In this document: positions 26,591-35,500 of the stretch, one piece after another | Layout: the number at the start of each line of letters is the position of its first letter | Numbering within the stretch: position 1 is the stretch's first letter | Assembly: GCA_021636625.1 (NCBI GenBank) | Contig: JAJWLX010000002.1 | Location: 62,001 to 126,000, forward strand | Direction: 5' to 3' | Source of the DNA: Prevotella sp. | GTDB lineage: Bacteria > Bacteroidota > Bacteroidia > Bacteroidales > Bacteroidaceae | Length of the DNA: 64,000 nt | Notes under the pieces: model-generated | What the model saw: only the letters and a program-made list of their open reading frames with translations | Databases searched by the model: none | Told to the model about the DNA's origin: nothing | Program-made: the position numbers and the translations under genes

Positions 26591-26609
26591 GATTAATTAA
26601 CTACATTTG
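26579..26609 (+). promoter_or_regulatory. rsmI promoter, nearly leaderless
   Basis: TTTG at 26579-26582, 19 bases, TACATTTG at 26602-26609. The chosen start codon is at 26619, only 9 bases beyond the -7 box, so the transcript has almost no leader. Confidence 0.75.
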
Positions 26610-26618
26610 TACCCACTT

Positions 26619-27350
26619 ATGGGCATATTATATATCGTACCGACTCCAGTAGGCAATATGGAGGACATGACAATGCGAGCCATCCGGGTCTTGAAAGAGG
26701 CGGATATGGTGCTCGCGGAGGACACTCGGACATCGAGCGTCCTGCTTAAGCATTTCGATATTAAAAATCGATTAGTGGCGCATCATAAGTTTAATGAGCA
26801 TGGCACATCGGCTGGCATCGTAGAGCGATTGAAGGCTGGTGAGACCATCGCCTTGATCAGTGATGCAGGAACCCCAGGCATCAGCGACCCTGGTTTCTAT
26901 CTGGCTCGTGAGGCTGCGAAAGCAGGCATCACCGTGCAGACCCTTCCGGGACCTACGGCTTGTATCCCAGCCATCGTGTCGTCCGGATTACCTTGCGACA
27001 GATTCTGCTTCGAGGGATTCATCCCGCAGAAGAAGGGCAGACAAACCTATCTGGAATCGCTCAAGGATGAGGTGCGCACCATGATTTTCTACGAGTCACC
27101 CTATAGAGTGGTGAAGACCTTGCAGCAGTTTGCCGAGGTCTTTGGAGAAGACAGACAGGTGAGCTGTTGCCGTGAAATCTCGAAGCTGCACGAGGAAAGT
27201 GTGCGTGGAAGCCTTGCCGAGGTGATCGCTCACTTTCAGGAGACGGAACCGCGCGGTGAGTTCGTCATCGTACTGGCGGGCAAGGATCCCAAGCAGCTGA
27301 AGGAGGAATTGAAGGAAAAGCGACGCGAAGAGCGTAAGAATAATAAATAA
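26619..27350 (+). CDS. rsmI: 16S rRNA 2'-O-ribose C1402 methyltransferase
   Basis: Methylates the ribose of C1402 in the 16S rRNA P site with SAM. I take ATG 26619 (MGILYIVPTPVGN) as start: an upstream TTG at 26607 would lie inside the -7 promoter box. The 243-aa protein has the tetrapyrrole-methylase fold with VPTPVGNMEDMTMRA at the N terminus, EDTRTSSVLLKHF near 35, ISDAGTPGISDPG near 79 and the LPGPTA motif near 110. The C-terminal tail is rich in Lys/Arg/Glu. A lipoprotein gene follows after 41 bases. Confidence 0.95.
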   Translation: MGILYIVPTPVGNMEDMTMRAIRVLKEADMVLAEDTRTSSVLLKHFDIKNRLVAHHKFNEHGTSAGIVERLKAGETIALISDAGTPGISDPGFYLAREAAKAGITVQTLPGPTACIPAIVSSGLPCDRFCFEGFIPQKKGRQTYLESLKDEVRTMIFYESPYRVVKTLQQFAEVFGEDRQVSCCREISKLHEESVRGSLAEVIAHFQETEPRGEFVIVLAGKDPKQLKEELKEKRREERKNNK

Positions 27351-27391
27351 AGAAAGTATTAATCATAAAATTAACAAAAAGGAGAAGGATT

Positions 27392-28240
27392 ATGAAAAAG
27401 CTATTAATGATGGCGTGCCTCGCAGCCTTTGTTTTAACTGGATGTAACGACGGCAAGAACAATGCCGCTAACAATGCGGCTCAAGCAGATTCGCTCAACA
27501 GTATCATTGCGCAGAAGGATAGCGAACTGAATGATATGCTGGGTACTCTGAATGAGATTGAGGATGGTCTCAACCAGATCAATGAGGCTGAGAACCGCGT
27601 GGTGCTCTTGAAGAATGGCGAGGGTGTCACCAAGAGACAGAAACTCAAGGAGGATGTGCAGTTCATCGCTACTCGCATGAAGCAGAACAAGGAGCTCCTC
27701 GCCAAGTTGCAGAAGCAGTTGGCTAACAGCTCTATCCAGGGCGACCAGCTCAAGAAGACCATCGAGAACCTGCAGAAGCAGCTGGTTGAGAAGGAGAAGC
27801 AGCTCCAGGCACTCCGTGAGGAGTTGGATAGCAAGGATATCCACATTGCAGCTCTTGATGAGACTATCAACAACTTGAACACCAAGACCAGCAACCTTAC
27901 CAAGGAAAGCAGTAAGAAGACTGAGGTGATTAATGCTCAGGATAAGCAGCTCAACACTGCATGGTATGTATTCGGTACCAAGAAGGAGCTGAAGAACCAG
28001 CACATCATGGAGAATGGCAAGGTTATGACCGGTAACTTCAACAAGAGCTACTTTACAAAGGTAGATATCCGTGAGGTTTCTGAGATCAAGCTCTATTCTA
28101 AGTCAGCCAAGTTGCTCACTACTCATCCTTCAAGCTCTTATACTCTGGTTCGTGATGCCAACAAGCAATATACTCTCCGCATCACCAACTCTCAGATTTT
28201 CTGGAGCACCAGCAAGTACCTGGTTGTTCTCGTGAAGTAA
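27392..28240 (+). CDS. coiled-coil lipoprotein (Cbp1-like adhesin family)
   Basis: Lipoprotein of 282 aa, signal MKKLLMMACLAAFVLTGC with lipid Cys18. Residues about 28-190 are a long heptad coiled coil (SIIAQKDSELNDMLGTLNEIEDGLNQI, LKKTIENLQKQLVEKEKQLQ), and the C-terminal 90 residues form a compact domain starting at TAWYVFGTKKELK. The layout matches a Bacteroidales family whose B. fragilis member Cbp1 was described as a collagen-binding glycoprotein. Whether this one binds collagen cannot be told from sequence. It sits 41 bases after rsmI and ends before two hairpins. Confidence 0.8.
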   Translation: MKKLLMMACLAAFVLTGCNDGKNNAANNAAQADSLNSIIAQKDSELNDMLGTLNEIEDGLNQINEAENRVVLLKNGEGVTKRQKLKEDVQFIATRMKQNKELLAKLQKQLANSSIQGDQLKKTIENLQKQLVEKEKQLQALREELDSKDIHIAALDETINNLNTKTSNLTKESSKKTEVINAQDKQLNTAWYVFGTKKELKNQHIMENGKVMTGNFNKSYFTKVDIREVSEIKLYSKSAKLLTTHPSSSYTLVRDANKQYTLRITNSQIFWSTSKYLVVLVK

Positions 28241-28267
28241 CGGAGTATTGGGTTGGAAACGAATGTT

Positions 28268-28342
28268 GATGCACTGAAACAGTGCATCAAGGCTGAAATA
28301 TAAAAAAGATGATGCACTGAAACGGTGCATCATCTTTTTTTT
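28268..28342 (+). terminator. twin hairpins ending the lipoprotein gene
   Basis: Two near-identical hairpins in tandem: 28268-28288 (GATGCAC, loop TGAAACA, GTGCATC) and 28308-28334 (GATGATGCAC, loop TGAAACG, GTGCATCATC) followed by eight T. The second is a strong intrinsic terminator; the first is a copy of its upper part without T run. Read leftward, the A run at 28302-28307 could also serve tadA. Confidence 0.9.
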
Positions 28343-28362
28343 GTGTATAGTTTGATACTGTC

Positions 28363-28809
28363 TTATCTTTTCCTGGCAAAGAATTGCTGCATGAGTGCGC
28401 GGCACTCATCTTCCAATACGCCCGATGTAACCAGGGTTTTGGGATGCAGTGCCTGGGGTGCATATTTGGTATAGCCCCTTTTTTCATCTCCGGCACCATA
28501 CACCACACGGCTGATCTGCGACCATCCCAAGGCTCCGGCGCACATCACGCACGGCTCTACTGTGACATAGAGGGTACAGTCTTTCAGGTATTTTCCGCCC
28601 AGCATGTTCGCTCCGGATGTAATCGCCTGCATCTCGGCATGGGCGGTAACATCGGTAAGCATCTCCGTAAGATTGTGGGCTCTCGAGATGATGCGGTCCC
28701 TGCAAACGATGACGGCACCTACCGGAATCTCGTCTTCGTCGAATGCCGCCTGCGCCTCCATCAGCGCACGGCGCATATATTCTTCGTCTTTTTTCAGATT
28801 GTCTTCCAT
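28363..28809 (-). CDS. tadA: tRNA adenosine(34) deaminase
   Basis: Zinc deaminase converting A34 to inosine in tRNA-Arg(ACG). I choose ATG 28809 (MEDNLKKDEEYMRRAL), giving 148 aa; an upstream in-frame ATG at 28851 would lie in the -7 promoter box. Catalytic HAE near residue 58 and PCVMCAGAL near 87 bind zinc and hold the proton-shuttling Glu; DEIPVGAVIV near 26 is typical. Divergent from yraN with overlapping promoters. Confidence 0.96.
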   Translation of the reverse strand: MEDNLKKDEEYMRRALMEAQAAFDEDEIPVGAVIVCRDRIISRAHNLTEMLTDVTAHAEMQAITSGANMLGGKYLKDCTLYVTVEPCVMCAGALGWSQISRVVYGAGDEKRGYTKYAPQALHPKTLVTSGVLEDECRALMQQFFARKR

Positions 28810-28847
28810 ATTTCTATTCTTTATGATTTCTCTTTTTCTATTTTTGT

Positions 28848-28880
28848 GCAAAAATACATAAAAAACTTTGATGGATGAAA
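28848..28880 (-). promoter_or_regulatory. tadA promoter
   Basis: Minus strand TTTC (28877-28880), 20 bases, TATTTTTGC (28848-28856). One mismatch in the -33 box. It overlaps the divergent yraN promoter by 14 bases. Confidence 0.65.
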
Positions 28881-28898
28881 GAAAAGTGTTATTTTTGC
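28867..28898 (+). promoter_or_regulatory. yraN promoter
   Basis: TTTG at 28867-28870, 19 bases, TATTTTTGC at 28890-28898: full consensus. Predicted leader of about 55 bases before the yraN ATG at 28962. Confidence 0.8.
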
Positions 28899-28961
28899 AT
28901 AGTAATAGTGCCTTTTGTGCGGAAAATGATGCCGCCAGGGGTAAACATAAGAAAATAATCT

Positions 28962-29339
28962 ATGGCTGAACATAATGATTTGGGCAAATGGGGAGAAGAT
29001 GAGGCGGTGCTCTATCTGGAAGATGAGGGCTATACCATCGTAGATCGTGACTGGAGGCTAGGCCGCCGCGACCTGGATATCCTTGCCTTTTCGCCCGATG
29101 GCAACACGCTGGTGGTGGTAGAGGTGAAGACTCGCACCGGCGAGGAATACCAGCAGCCCGAAGAGGCTGTTACCCGGAGCAAGATGAGGAATCTTGCCAT
29201 AGCTGCCAATGCTTATGTCAAGGAATACCAGGTGGACAAAGTGTTGCGCTTTGATGTCATCTCCATCGTGGGATGCGCTCATCAGGTGAAGAGTCTGCAG
29301 CATCTCAAGGATGCCTTCAATCCGATGCTCATCCTTTGA
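28962..29339 (+). CDS. YraN/UPF0102 family putative endonuclease
   Basis: Cytoplasmic protein of 125 aa with the restriction-endonuclease-like fold of the UPF0102 family: GKWGEDEAVLYLEDEGY at the N terminus, then the D-x(n)-ExK core as RDLDILAF near residue 45 and VVVEVKTRTGEEY near 60. The catalytic Asp, Glu and Lys are all present. Its cellular role is unknown, although relatives are sometimes linked to DNA processing. It is followed by birA after 33 bases. Confidence 0.92.
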   Translation: MAEHNDLGKWGEDEAVLYLEDEGYTIVDRDWRLGRRDLDILAFSPDGNTLVVVEVKTRTGEEYQQPEEAVTRSKMRNLAIAANAYVKEYQVDKVLRFDVISIVGCAHQVKSLQHLKDAFNPMLIL

Positions 29340-29372
29340 GGCAGATGCTTACATATATATAATAAGGTGAAA

Positions 29373-30125
29373 ATGGAAACAAAGATCATAAGAATGCAGG
29401 AAGTGGATTCTACGAATACCTTCCTGAAGGGAATGAAAACCTGCGAGGATGATACACTCATCGTGGCTGTAGCCGATTATCAGACGGCAGGCAGAGGACA
29501 GGGCTCGCATACCTGGGAGAGCGAACCGGGCAAGAACCTCCTCTTCAGTTTGCTGATGACTCCTACCTGGGTGCCCGTACGCCAGCAGTTCCTGCTCTCT
29601 GAGGCAGGAGCCCTAGCCGTCAAGGATGCCCTGGATACCTATACCGACGGCATTACGCTGAAATGGCCGAACGATGTATATTGGAACGACAGGAAGATCA
29701 GCGGCACGCTGATAGAGACCTCTATCGATTCCAAGGGCATCAAGCGATGCATCTTCGGTACCGGGGTGAACATCAATCAGACCGAGTTCCACAGCGATGC
29801 GCCCAATCCGGTATCCCTGGCTCAGATTCTGGGTCACGAGGTGGATAGGGAAGAGGTGCTGCAGAAGATCATCGAGGCATTCAAGAAGTATTATGAGCTG
29901 CTCCGCCGTGCCGACTATATGGATGTTTCGGGCATCTATCATCTCTCGCTCTACCGCCGCAAGGGATTCCACTGGTACGAGGATGCCGACGGCAAGTTTG
30001 AGGGTGCCTTCGTAGAGGTGGAAGATGACGGCCATCTCATCCTTCACGACAGGAAGGGAATGATCCGGTCGTATGCCTTTGGCGAAATCAGATTCCTGAT
30101 TCCTTCAGCAAATATGAAACAATAA
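29373..30125 (+). CDS. birA: biotin--[acetyl-CoA-carboxylase] ligase
   Basis: Attaches biotin to carboxylase carrier proteins. Start taken at ATG 29373 (METKIIRMQEVDSTN), after AATAAGG, and not at the in-frame GTG 6 bases upstream. The 250-aa product has the catalytic domain with QTAGRGQGSHTWESEPGKNLLFS near residue 36 (biotinyl-AMP loop), LKWPNDVYWNDRKISGTLIET near 90, and a C-terminal SH3-like domain. The N-terminal DNA-binding helix-turn-helix of E. coli BirA is absent, so it should not repress biotin genes. Confidence 0.95.
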   Translation: METKIIRMQEVDSTNTFLKGMKTCEDDTLIVAVADYQTAGRGQGSHTWESEPGKNLLFSLLMTPTWVPVRQQFLLSEAGALAVKDALDTYTDGITLKWPNDVYWNDRKISGTLIETSIDSKGIKRCIFGTGVNINQTEFHSDAPNPVSLAQILGHEVDREEVLQKIIEAFKKYYELLRRADYMDVSGIYHLSLYRRKGFHWYEDADGKFEGAFVEVEDDGHLILHDRKGMIRSYAFGEIRFLIPSANMKQ

Positions 30126-30143
30126 ACATTAAACAAGATATTT

Positions 30144-30854
30144 ATGGCAAAGTTTAAAAGAATTCTTTTGAAGTTGAGCGGTGAGAGCCTGATGGGCAAG
30201 CAGAGCTTCGGCATCGACCCTGAGCGCTTGAGTGATTATGCTAAGCAGATTAAGGAAGTTCACGAGATGGGCGTGCAGATCGGTATCGTGATCGGTGGTG
30301 GTAACATTTTCCGCGGATTGAGTGGAAGCCAGAAGGGATTCGACCGTGTGAAGGGCGACCAGATGGGTATGTGTGCCACCGTCATCAATTCTCTCGCCCT
30401 GAGCAGTGCCCTCGGTGCACTGGGCGTGAAGAACAAGGTGCTTACAGCTATCCGCATGGAGCCTATCGGTGAGTTCTACACCAAGTGGAAGGCCATCGAG
30501 GCAATGGAAGACGGCTACATCTGCATCTTCTCTGCAGGTACAGGCAGCCCATATTTCACTACCGATACCGGTTCATCTCTCCGTGGTATCGAGATCGAGG
30601 CAGACGTGATGCTCAAGGGTACCCGTGTGGATGGTATCTATACCGCCGACCCGGAGAAGGATCCTACCGCTACCAAGTTCAAGGACATCACCTATGATGA
30701 GATCTACACCAAGGGCTTGAAGGTGATGGACCTCACGGCTACTACCATGTGCAAGGAGAACGACCTTCCTATCTACGTATTCAATATGGATGTAGTAGGC
30801 AACCTGAAGAAGGTGATGGAAGGTGAGGAGATTGGTACGCTCGTTCACAACTAA
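30144..30854 (+). CDS. pyrH: UMP kinase
   Basis: Makes UDP from UMP; hexameric amino-acid-kinase-fold enzyme of 236 aa, the normal length. Visible: KRILLKLSGESLMG at the N terminus, VIGGGNIFRG near 50, TRVDGIYTADPEKDPTATKF near 155, and the conserved MDLTATTMC near 197. It lies 18 bases after birA and ends at a terminator. Regulation by GTP/UTP is known for the family but cannot be read here. Confidence 0.98.
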   Translation: MAKFKRILLKLSGESLMGKQSFGIDPERLSDYAKQIKEVHEMGVQIGIVIGGGNIFRGLSGSQKGFDRVKGDQMGMCATVINSLALSSALGALGVKNKVLTAIRMEPIGEFYTKWKAIEAMEDGYICIFSAGTGSPYFTTDTGSSLRGIEIEADVMLKGTRVDGIYTADPEKDPTATKFKDITYDEIYTKGLKVMDLTATTMCKENDLPIYVFNMDVVGNLKKVMEGEEIGTLVHN

Positions 30855-30864
30855 ATAAAAAAAT

Positions 30865-30894
30865 AAGGCTTACTTCCCGCCGGAAGTAAGCCTT
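30865..30894 (+). terminator. pyrH terminator
   Basis: A perfect 13-bp stem AAGGCTTACTTCC / GGAAGTAAGCCTT with loop CGCC, then TTGTTATT. It ends the yraN-birA-pyrH operon. Confidence 0.9.
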
Positions 30895-30990
30895 TGTTAT
30901 TCCTTAATCTTTTTATCTTTGTTAGAAAGCTGATGCCTATACTAACAATTAACGCCTTTCCTTGAAAAGGAAAAGACAAAACCTATATTT

Positions 30991-31719
30991 TTATTTTTTC
31001 TTCAAAAACATCATCCAGGAGAGCAGTACGTACATCAGGATGATGGGCCACCATCCCTCTAGGAATCCTCTTGCTCCTTCGGCAACCACAGATACCGCAA
31101 GAACGGCGATGGCGAAACCGGCAAAGCAATACTTCACCTCGTTGCCCTTGAACGACCACTGCTTGAACTTCAGGGCGAACAGCGGCAACTCGCATACCAG
31201 CAGGAAGCTGGTGATGAAAATCAGCGCCAGCACGAGATATATCGACCAGCTCTGGTTGGTAATCCAGCTGGGGCTGCTTACTACCAGCGAACCCCAGAAC
31301 AGCGCATTGGCTGGGGTAGGTACGCCGATGAAAGAGGTAGTCTGGCGCTCATCCAGGTTGAACTTCGCCAGTCTCAGGGCAGAGAAAGCTGCGATGATGA
31401 AGGCTACGTATGGCAACCAGGGGCGCAAAGGCTCCAGAAACTCCGGATACTCCATTACAAAGAGTTGTGAGAATACGATGGTGGCGGGTGCCACGCCAAA
31501 GGTCACATCGTCGGCAAGCGAGTCCAGCTCCTTGCCGATAGGCGATGAAACGTGCAGCAAGCGGGCGCTCATGCCATCGAAAAAGTCAAAAACAGCTCCA
31601 ATGATAATCCACAACAGTGCCATTTCGGGATTTCCCCCGAAGGCAAACGATGTAGCGATGCAGCCTGAGATGAGGTTGCAGCAGGTAATCGTGTTTGGAA
31701 TATGCTTCTTAATACTCAT
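30991..31719 (-). CDS. pssA: phosphatidylserine synthase
   Basis: CDP-diacylglycerol-serine O-phosphatidyltransferase, 242 aa, inner membrane, type II (CDP-alcohol phosphatidyltransferase family). The family motif D-G-x2-A-R-x8-G-x3-D-x3-D is present as DGMSARLLHVSSPIGKELDS followed by LADD, near residues 49-72. About seven membrane segments. It follows psd by 6 bases on the same strand, so phosphatidylserine synthesis and decarboxylation to phosphatidylethanolamine are co-expressed. Confidence 0.96.
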   Translation of the reverse strand: MSIKKHIPNTITCCNLISGCIATSFAFGGNPEMALLWIIIGAVFDFFDGMSARLLHVSSPIGKELDSLADDVTFGVAPATIVFSQLFVMEYPEFLEPLRPWLPYVAFIIAAFSALRLAKFNLDERQTTSFIGVPTPANALFWGSLVVSSPSWITNQSWSIYLVLALIFITSFLLVCELPLFALKFKQWSFKGNEVKYCFAGFAIAVLAVSVVAEGARGFLEGWWPIILMYVLLSWMMFLKKK

Positions 31720-31725
31720 TTCTTC

Positions 31726-32418
31726 TTATTTCAGTTTTGCTATGATTGTCTGATCACCCGTGGTTGACTGTCCCATCTTCACGCATACTTCCGTGCCGAG
31801 AGGCAGATACACATCCACTCGTGAACCCAGTTTGATGAATCCGAGATGCTCATCGATGTAGCACTCTTCTCCCTCCTTGGCATAGGTTACGATGCGGCGG
31901 GCTACGGCACCGGCAATCTGTCGGCACAATACATCCACGCCCTCTGGGGTAGTGATCATTATGTCGGCGTGCTCGTTCTCCTCGCTCGCCTTAGGCAGCC
32001 AAGCCTTCATGAACTTTCCGTCCTCGTGCTTCACGAACTTCACCTTGCCATCCACCGGAAACCAGTTGGCATGTACGTTCCAGAGACTCATGAAGATGGA
32101 AATCATCAGTCGCTTATCGTTAAAGTAAGGTGCATTATCTACTTCCTCTATCACCACGATCTTGCCGTCGGCAGGAGCTACCACGAGTTTCTCGGTATCT
32201 TCCACGTTCAGGAATCTGATCGGGCATCGGTAGAAGTTGAGCACGATACCATATACTACACCGAAGACCACAAGGAATGCCCAGAAAGGGATCTTGTTGT
32301 CAAAGGCCATCCACAGTACAGCTGCGACAGCCACCAGTGCTATACCGCCGAACACCAGCTGGTCGGTGCCCTCACGGTGGATTCTTATCTTTTTTAGTTT
32401 CTTGATTTTTTGTCCCAT
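31726..32418 (-). CDS. psd: phosphatidylserine decarboxylase, short type
   Basis: Pyruvoyl enzyme making phosphatidylethanolamine. It is 230 aa, the short (PSD-B/archaetidylserine-like) form. Two N-terminal hydrophobic segments (VFGGIALVAVAAVLWM, PFWAFLVVFGVVYGIVL) anchor it. The self-cleavage site is FIKLGSRVDVYLP near residue 205, cut between Gly and Ser to make the pyruvoyl group. Upstream motifs include VVAPADGKIVV near 78 and MSLWNVHANWFPVDGKV near 110. Its promoter (32447-32479) is back to back with that of dnaE. Confidence 0.95.
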   Translation of the reverse strand: MGQKIKKLKKIRIHREGTDQLVFGGIALVAVAAVLWMAFDNKIPFWAFLVVFGVVYGIVLNFYRCPIRFLNVEDTEKLVVAPADGKIVVIEEVDNAPYFNDKRLMISIFMSLWNVHANWFPVDGKVKFVKHEDGKFMKAWLPKASEENEHADIMITTPEGVDVLCRQIAGAVARRIVTYAKEGEECYIDEHLGFIKLGSRVDVYLPLGTEVCVKMGQSTTGDQTIIAKLK

Positions 32419-32446
32419 GAGAAAGGTTTACGTTTTTATTTTCGGT

Positions 32447-32479
32447 GCAAAGGTACGTCATTTTTATCGTTTTTGCAAA
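32447..32479 (-). promoter_or_regulatory. psd-pssA promoter
   Basis: Minus strand TTTG (32476-32479), 20 bases, TACCTTTGC (32447-32455): full consensus, 28 bases before the psd ATG. Confidence 0.8.
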
Positions 32480-32495
32480 TTTTTCTCCCATTTCT

Positions 32496-32527
32496 TTTGG
32501 CAATATCAACTTTTAGCAGTAACTTTG
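32496..32527 (+). promoter_or_regulatory. dnaE promoter
   Basis: TTTG at 32496-32499, 20 bases, TAACTTTG at 32520-32527. Divergent from the psd promoter, the two -33 boxes being 16 bases apart. It supports ATG 32557 as dnaE start. Confidence 0.8.
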
Positions 32528-32556
32528 TTCTCAAATTACGAATTTTAACGCAAAAA

Positions 32557-35500
32557 ATGGAAGATTTTGTTCATTTACACGTCCATACACAGTATTCCAT
32601 CCTCGACGGTCAGTCCAAGATTCCACGTCTGGTGGACAAGGCTATCAAGGATGGTATGAGGGGTATGGCAGTAACCGATCATGGTGTGATGTTCGGCATC
32701 AAGGAGCTGGTTGACTATTGCGGAAAGGTCAACAAAGACCGCAAGAAGGAGGGGCTCGAACCCTTCAAGCCCATCATCGGTTGCGAGATGTATGTGGCAC
32801 GACGCACCAAGGGCGACCGCGAGAAGGACAAGGGCGATATGAGTGGTTACCACCTCATCGTGCTCGCCAAGAACTATAACGGATACAAGAACCTTATCAA
32901 GCTGGTGAGCAATTCGTGGGTGGATGGATACTATATGCGCCCTCGAACCGACCGTGCCGACCTGGAGAAGTATCACGAAGACCTCATCGTCTGTTCGGCA
33001 TGTATCGCCGGCGAGGTGCCAGCCAAGATCCTGAAGGGCGATATTGCCGGTGCCCGTGAGGCATGCGAGTGGTATCACAATCTCTTCGGCGATGACTATT
33101 ACCTGGAGCTGCAGCGCCACAAGGTGCCCGATGATCCTAGCCTGCTCGCCAACCGCGAGGCTTACGAACTGCAGCAGAAGGCGAACAAGGTGCTCATCGA
33201 GTTTGCCAGGGAATACGGCATCAAGCTCGTATGCACCAACGACTGCCACTTCGAGGACAAGGAGACAGCCGAGGCGCACGACCATCTGCTCTGCATCGCC
33301 ACCGGCAAGGACCTGGACGATCCTAACCGCATGCGCTACTCCAAGCAGGAGTGGTTCAAGACCCGCGAGGAGATGAACGAAGTGTTCGCTGATGTGCCCG
33401 AGGCGCTCTCGAATACCCTCGAAGTATTGGATAAGGTGGAAATCTACAGCATCGACCATGGTCCTATCATGCCGTTCTTCCCCATTCCGGAGAGCTTCGG
33501 TACCGAGGAGCAGTTGCGCCAGAAGGTGTCGGAAGAAGACCTCTACAGGGAGTTTACCTCTGATGAGAACGGAGAAAACCAGCTGCCGCCCGAGGAAGGT
33601 CAGAAGGTAATCGACCGTCTGGGCGGCTACGACAAGATATACCGCATCAAGTTTGAGGCAGAATACCTGCGCCACCTCGCCTACGAGGGAGCCAGGAAGC
33701 TTTATGGCGATCCGCTGCCCGAGAATGTGGATGAGCACGTGAACTTCGAGCTCCACGTGATGAAGACCATGGGTTTCCCGGGCTACTTCCTCATTGTGTC
33801 CGACTTCATCAAGGCGGCACGCGAAGAGCTGGGCGTAATGGTGGGCCCGGGGCGTGGATCTGCGGCAGGTTCGGTGGTGGCTTACTGCTTGGGCATTACC
33901 AAGATTGACCCATTGAAGTACGACCTCCTGTTTGAGCGTTTCCTGAATCCTGACCGTGTGAACCTTCCGGATATTGATACCGACTTTGATGATGACGGCC
34001 GAGGCAAGGTGCTGAGATGGGTAATGGATAAGTACGGTCATGAGAACTGTGCCCATATCATTACCTACGGTTCCATGGCGACGAAGAACTCCATCAAGGA
34101 TGTGGCGCGTGTCGAGAAACTGCCGTTGGATAAGGCGAATGCACTCTGTAAGGCTATCCCAGACCGATTGCCTGACGGTGCCAAGATGAACCTGACCAAT
34201 GCCATCAAATATACCCCAGAGCTGCGCGAGGCTGAGTTCTCCAACGATCCGCGCGAAAGCAATACCATCAAGTATGCCAAGATGCTCGAGGGAACCATCC
34301 GAGGCACGGGTATCCATGCCTGCGGATTCATCATCTGCCGCGACCCTATCAGCAACTGGGTGCCTGTATCTACTGCCGATGACCCTGATTTCCCGGGACT
34401 GAAGACGGCGGTAACGCAGTACGACGGCCATGTCATCGAGACCACCGGTCTGATTAAGATGGACTTCCTGGGCTTGAAGACCCTCTCCGAGATGAAGGAG
34501 GCATGCAAGGTTATCAAGCAGACTACGGGCGATGTCGTTGACCTCGATACCATCCCAATCGATGACGAACTGACCTATCAGCTCTATCAGCGCGGTCAGA
34601 CCATCGGAACCTTCCAGTTCGAGTCGCCGGGTATGCAGAAGTATCTCCGTGAGCTGAAGCCTACGGTGTTTGAGGACCTCATCGCCATGAACGCCCTCTA
34701 CCGTCCGGGACCTATGGATTATATCCCTGATTTCATTGCCCGCAAGAACGGCAAGCAGGCGATTACCTACGATATCCCGTGTATGGAGAAGTATCTGAAG
34801 GATACCTACGGCATTACGGTCTATCAGGAGCAGGTGATGCTTCTTTCCCGTCAGTTGGCGAGCTTCACCCGAGGCGAGTCAGATGCCCTGCGTAAGGCGA
34901 TGGGTAAGAAGAAAAAGGCTATCGTAGATGCGATGAAGCCTAAGTTCATCAAGCAGGGACAGGAGAACGGCCACGACCCGAAGGTGCTGGAGAAGATATG
35001 GGGCGACTGGGAGAAGTTTGCTTCCTACGCCTTCAACAAGTCGCATGCTACCTGTTATTCATGGGTAGCCTACCAGACCGCCTATCTCAAGGCGCACTAT
35101 CCTGCCGAATATATGGCGGCGCTGATGACCCGACGCTTTGCACAGATTACCGAAATCACCAAGCTGATGGAGGAGTGCCAGTCGATGGGCATCAAGACCT
35201 TGGGTCCGGATGTGAACGAGAGTTACCGCGTGTTCGGTGTGAACGAGCATGGAGAGATACGTTTCGGTCTCTCTGCCATCAAGGGAATGGGAACTCCTGC
35301 CGCCGATGCCATCGTGGCAGAGCGCCTGAAGAACGGTCCTTACAAGACCATCTTCGATTTTGCCGAGCGCGTGGATTTCTCCAATGTCAACCGCAAGGCA
35401 TTCGAAAGTCTGGCTCTGAGTGGCGGTTTCGACAGCTTCGGCATCCGCCGCGAGCAGTACTTCGGCAAGAACAGCAAGGGCGATACCTTCCTGGATACGC

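Noticed and set aside
32575..34431. 618-codon minus-strand frame inside dnaE
   Set aside because: Long antisense shadow caused by codon bias of dnaE; no start signal and no protein motif.
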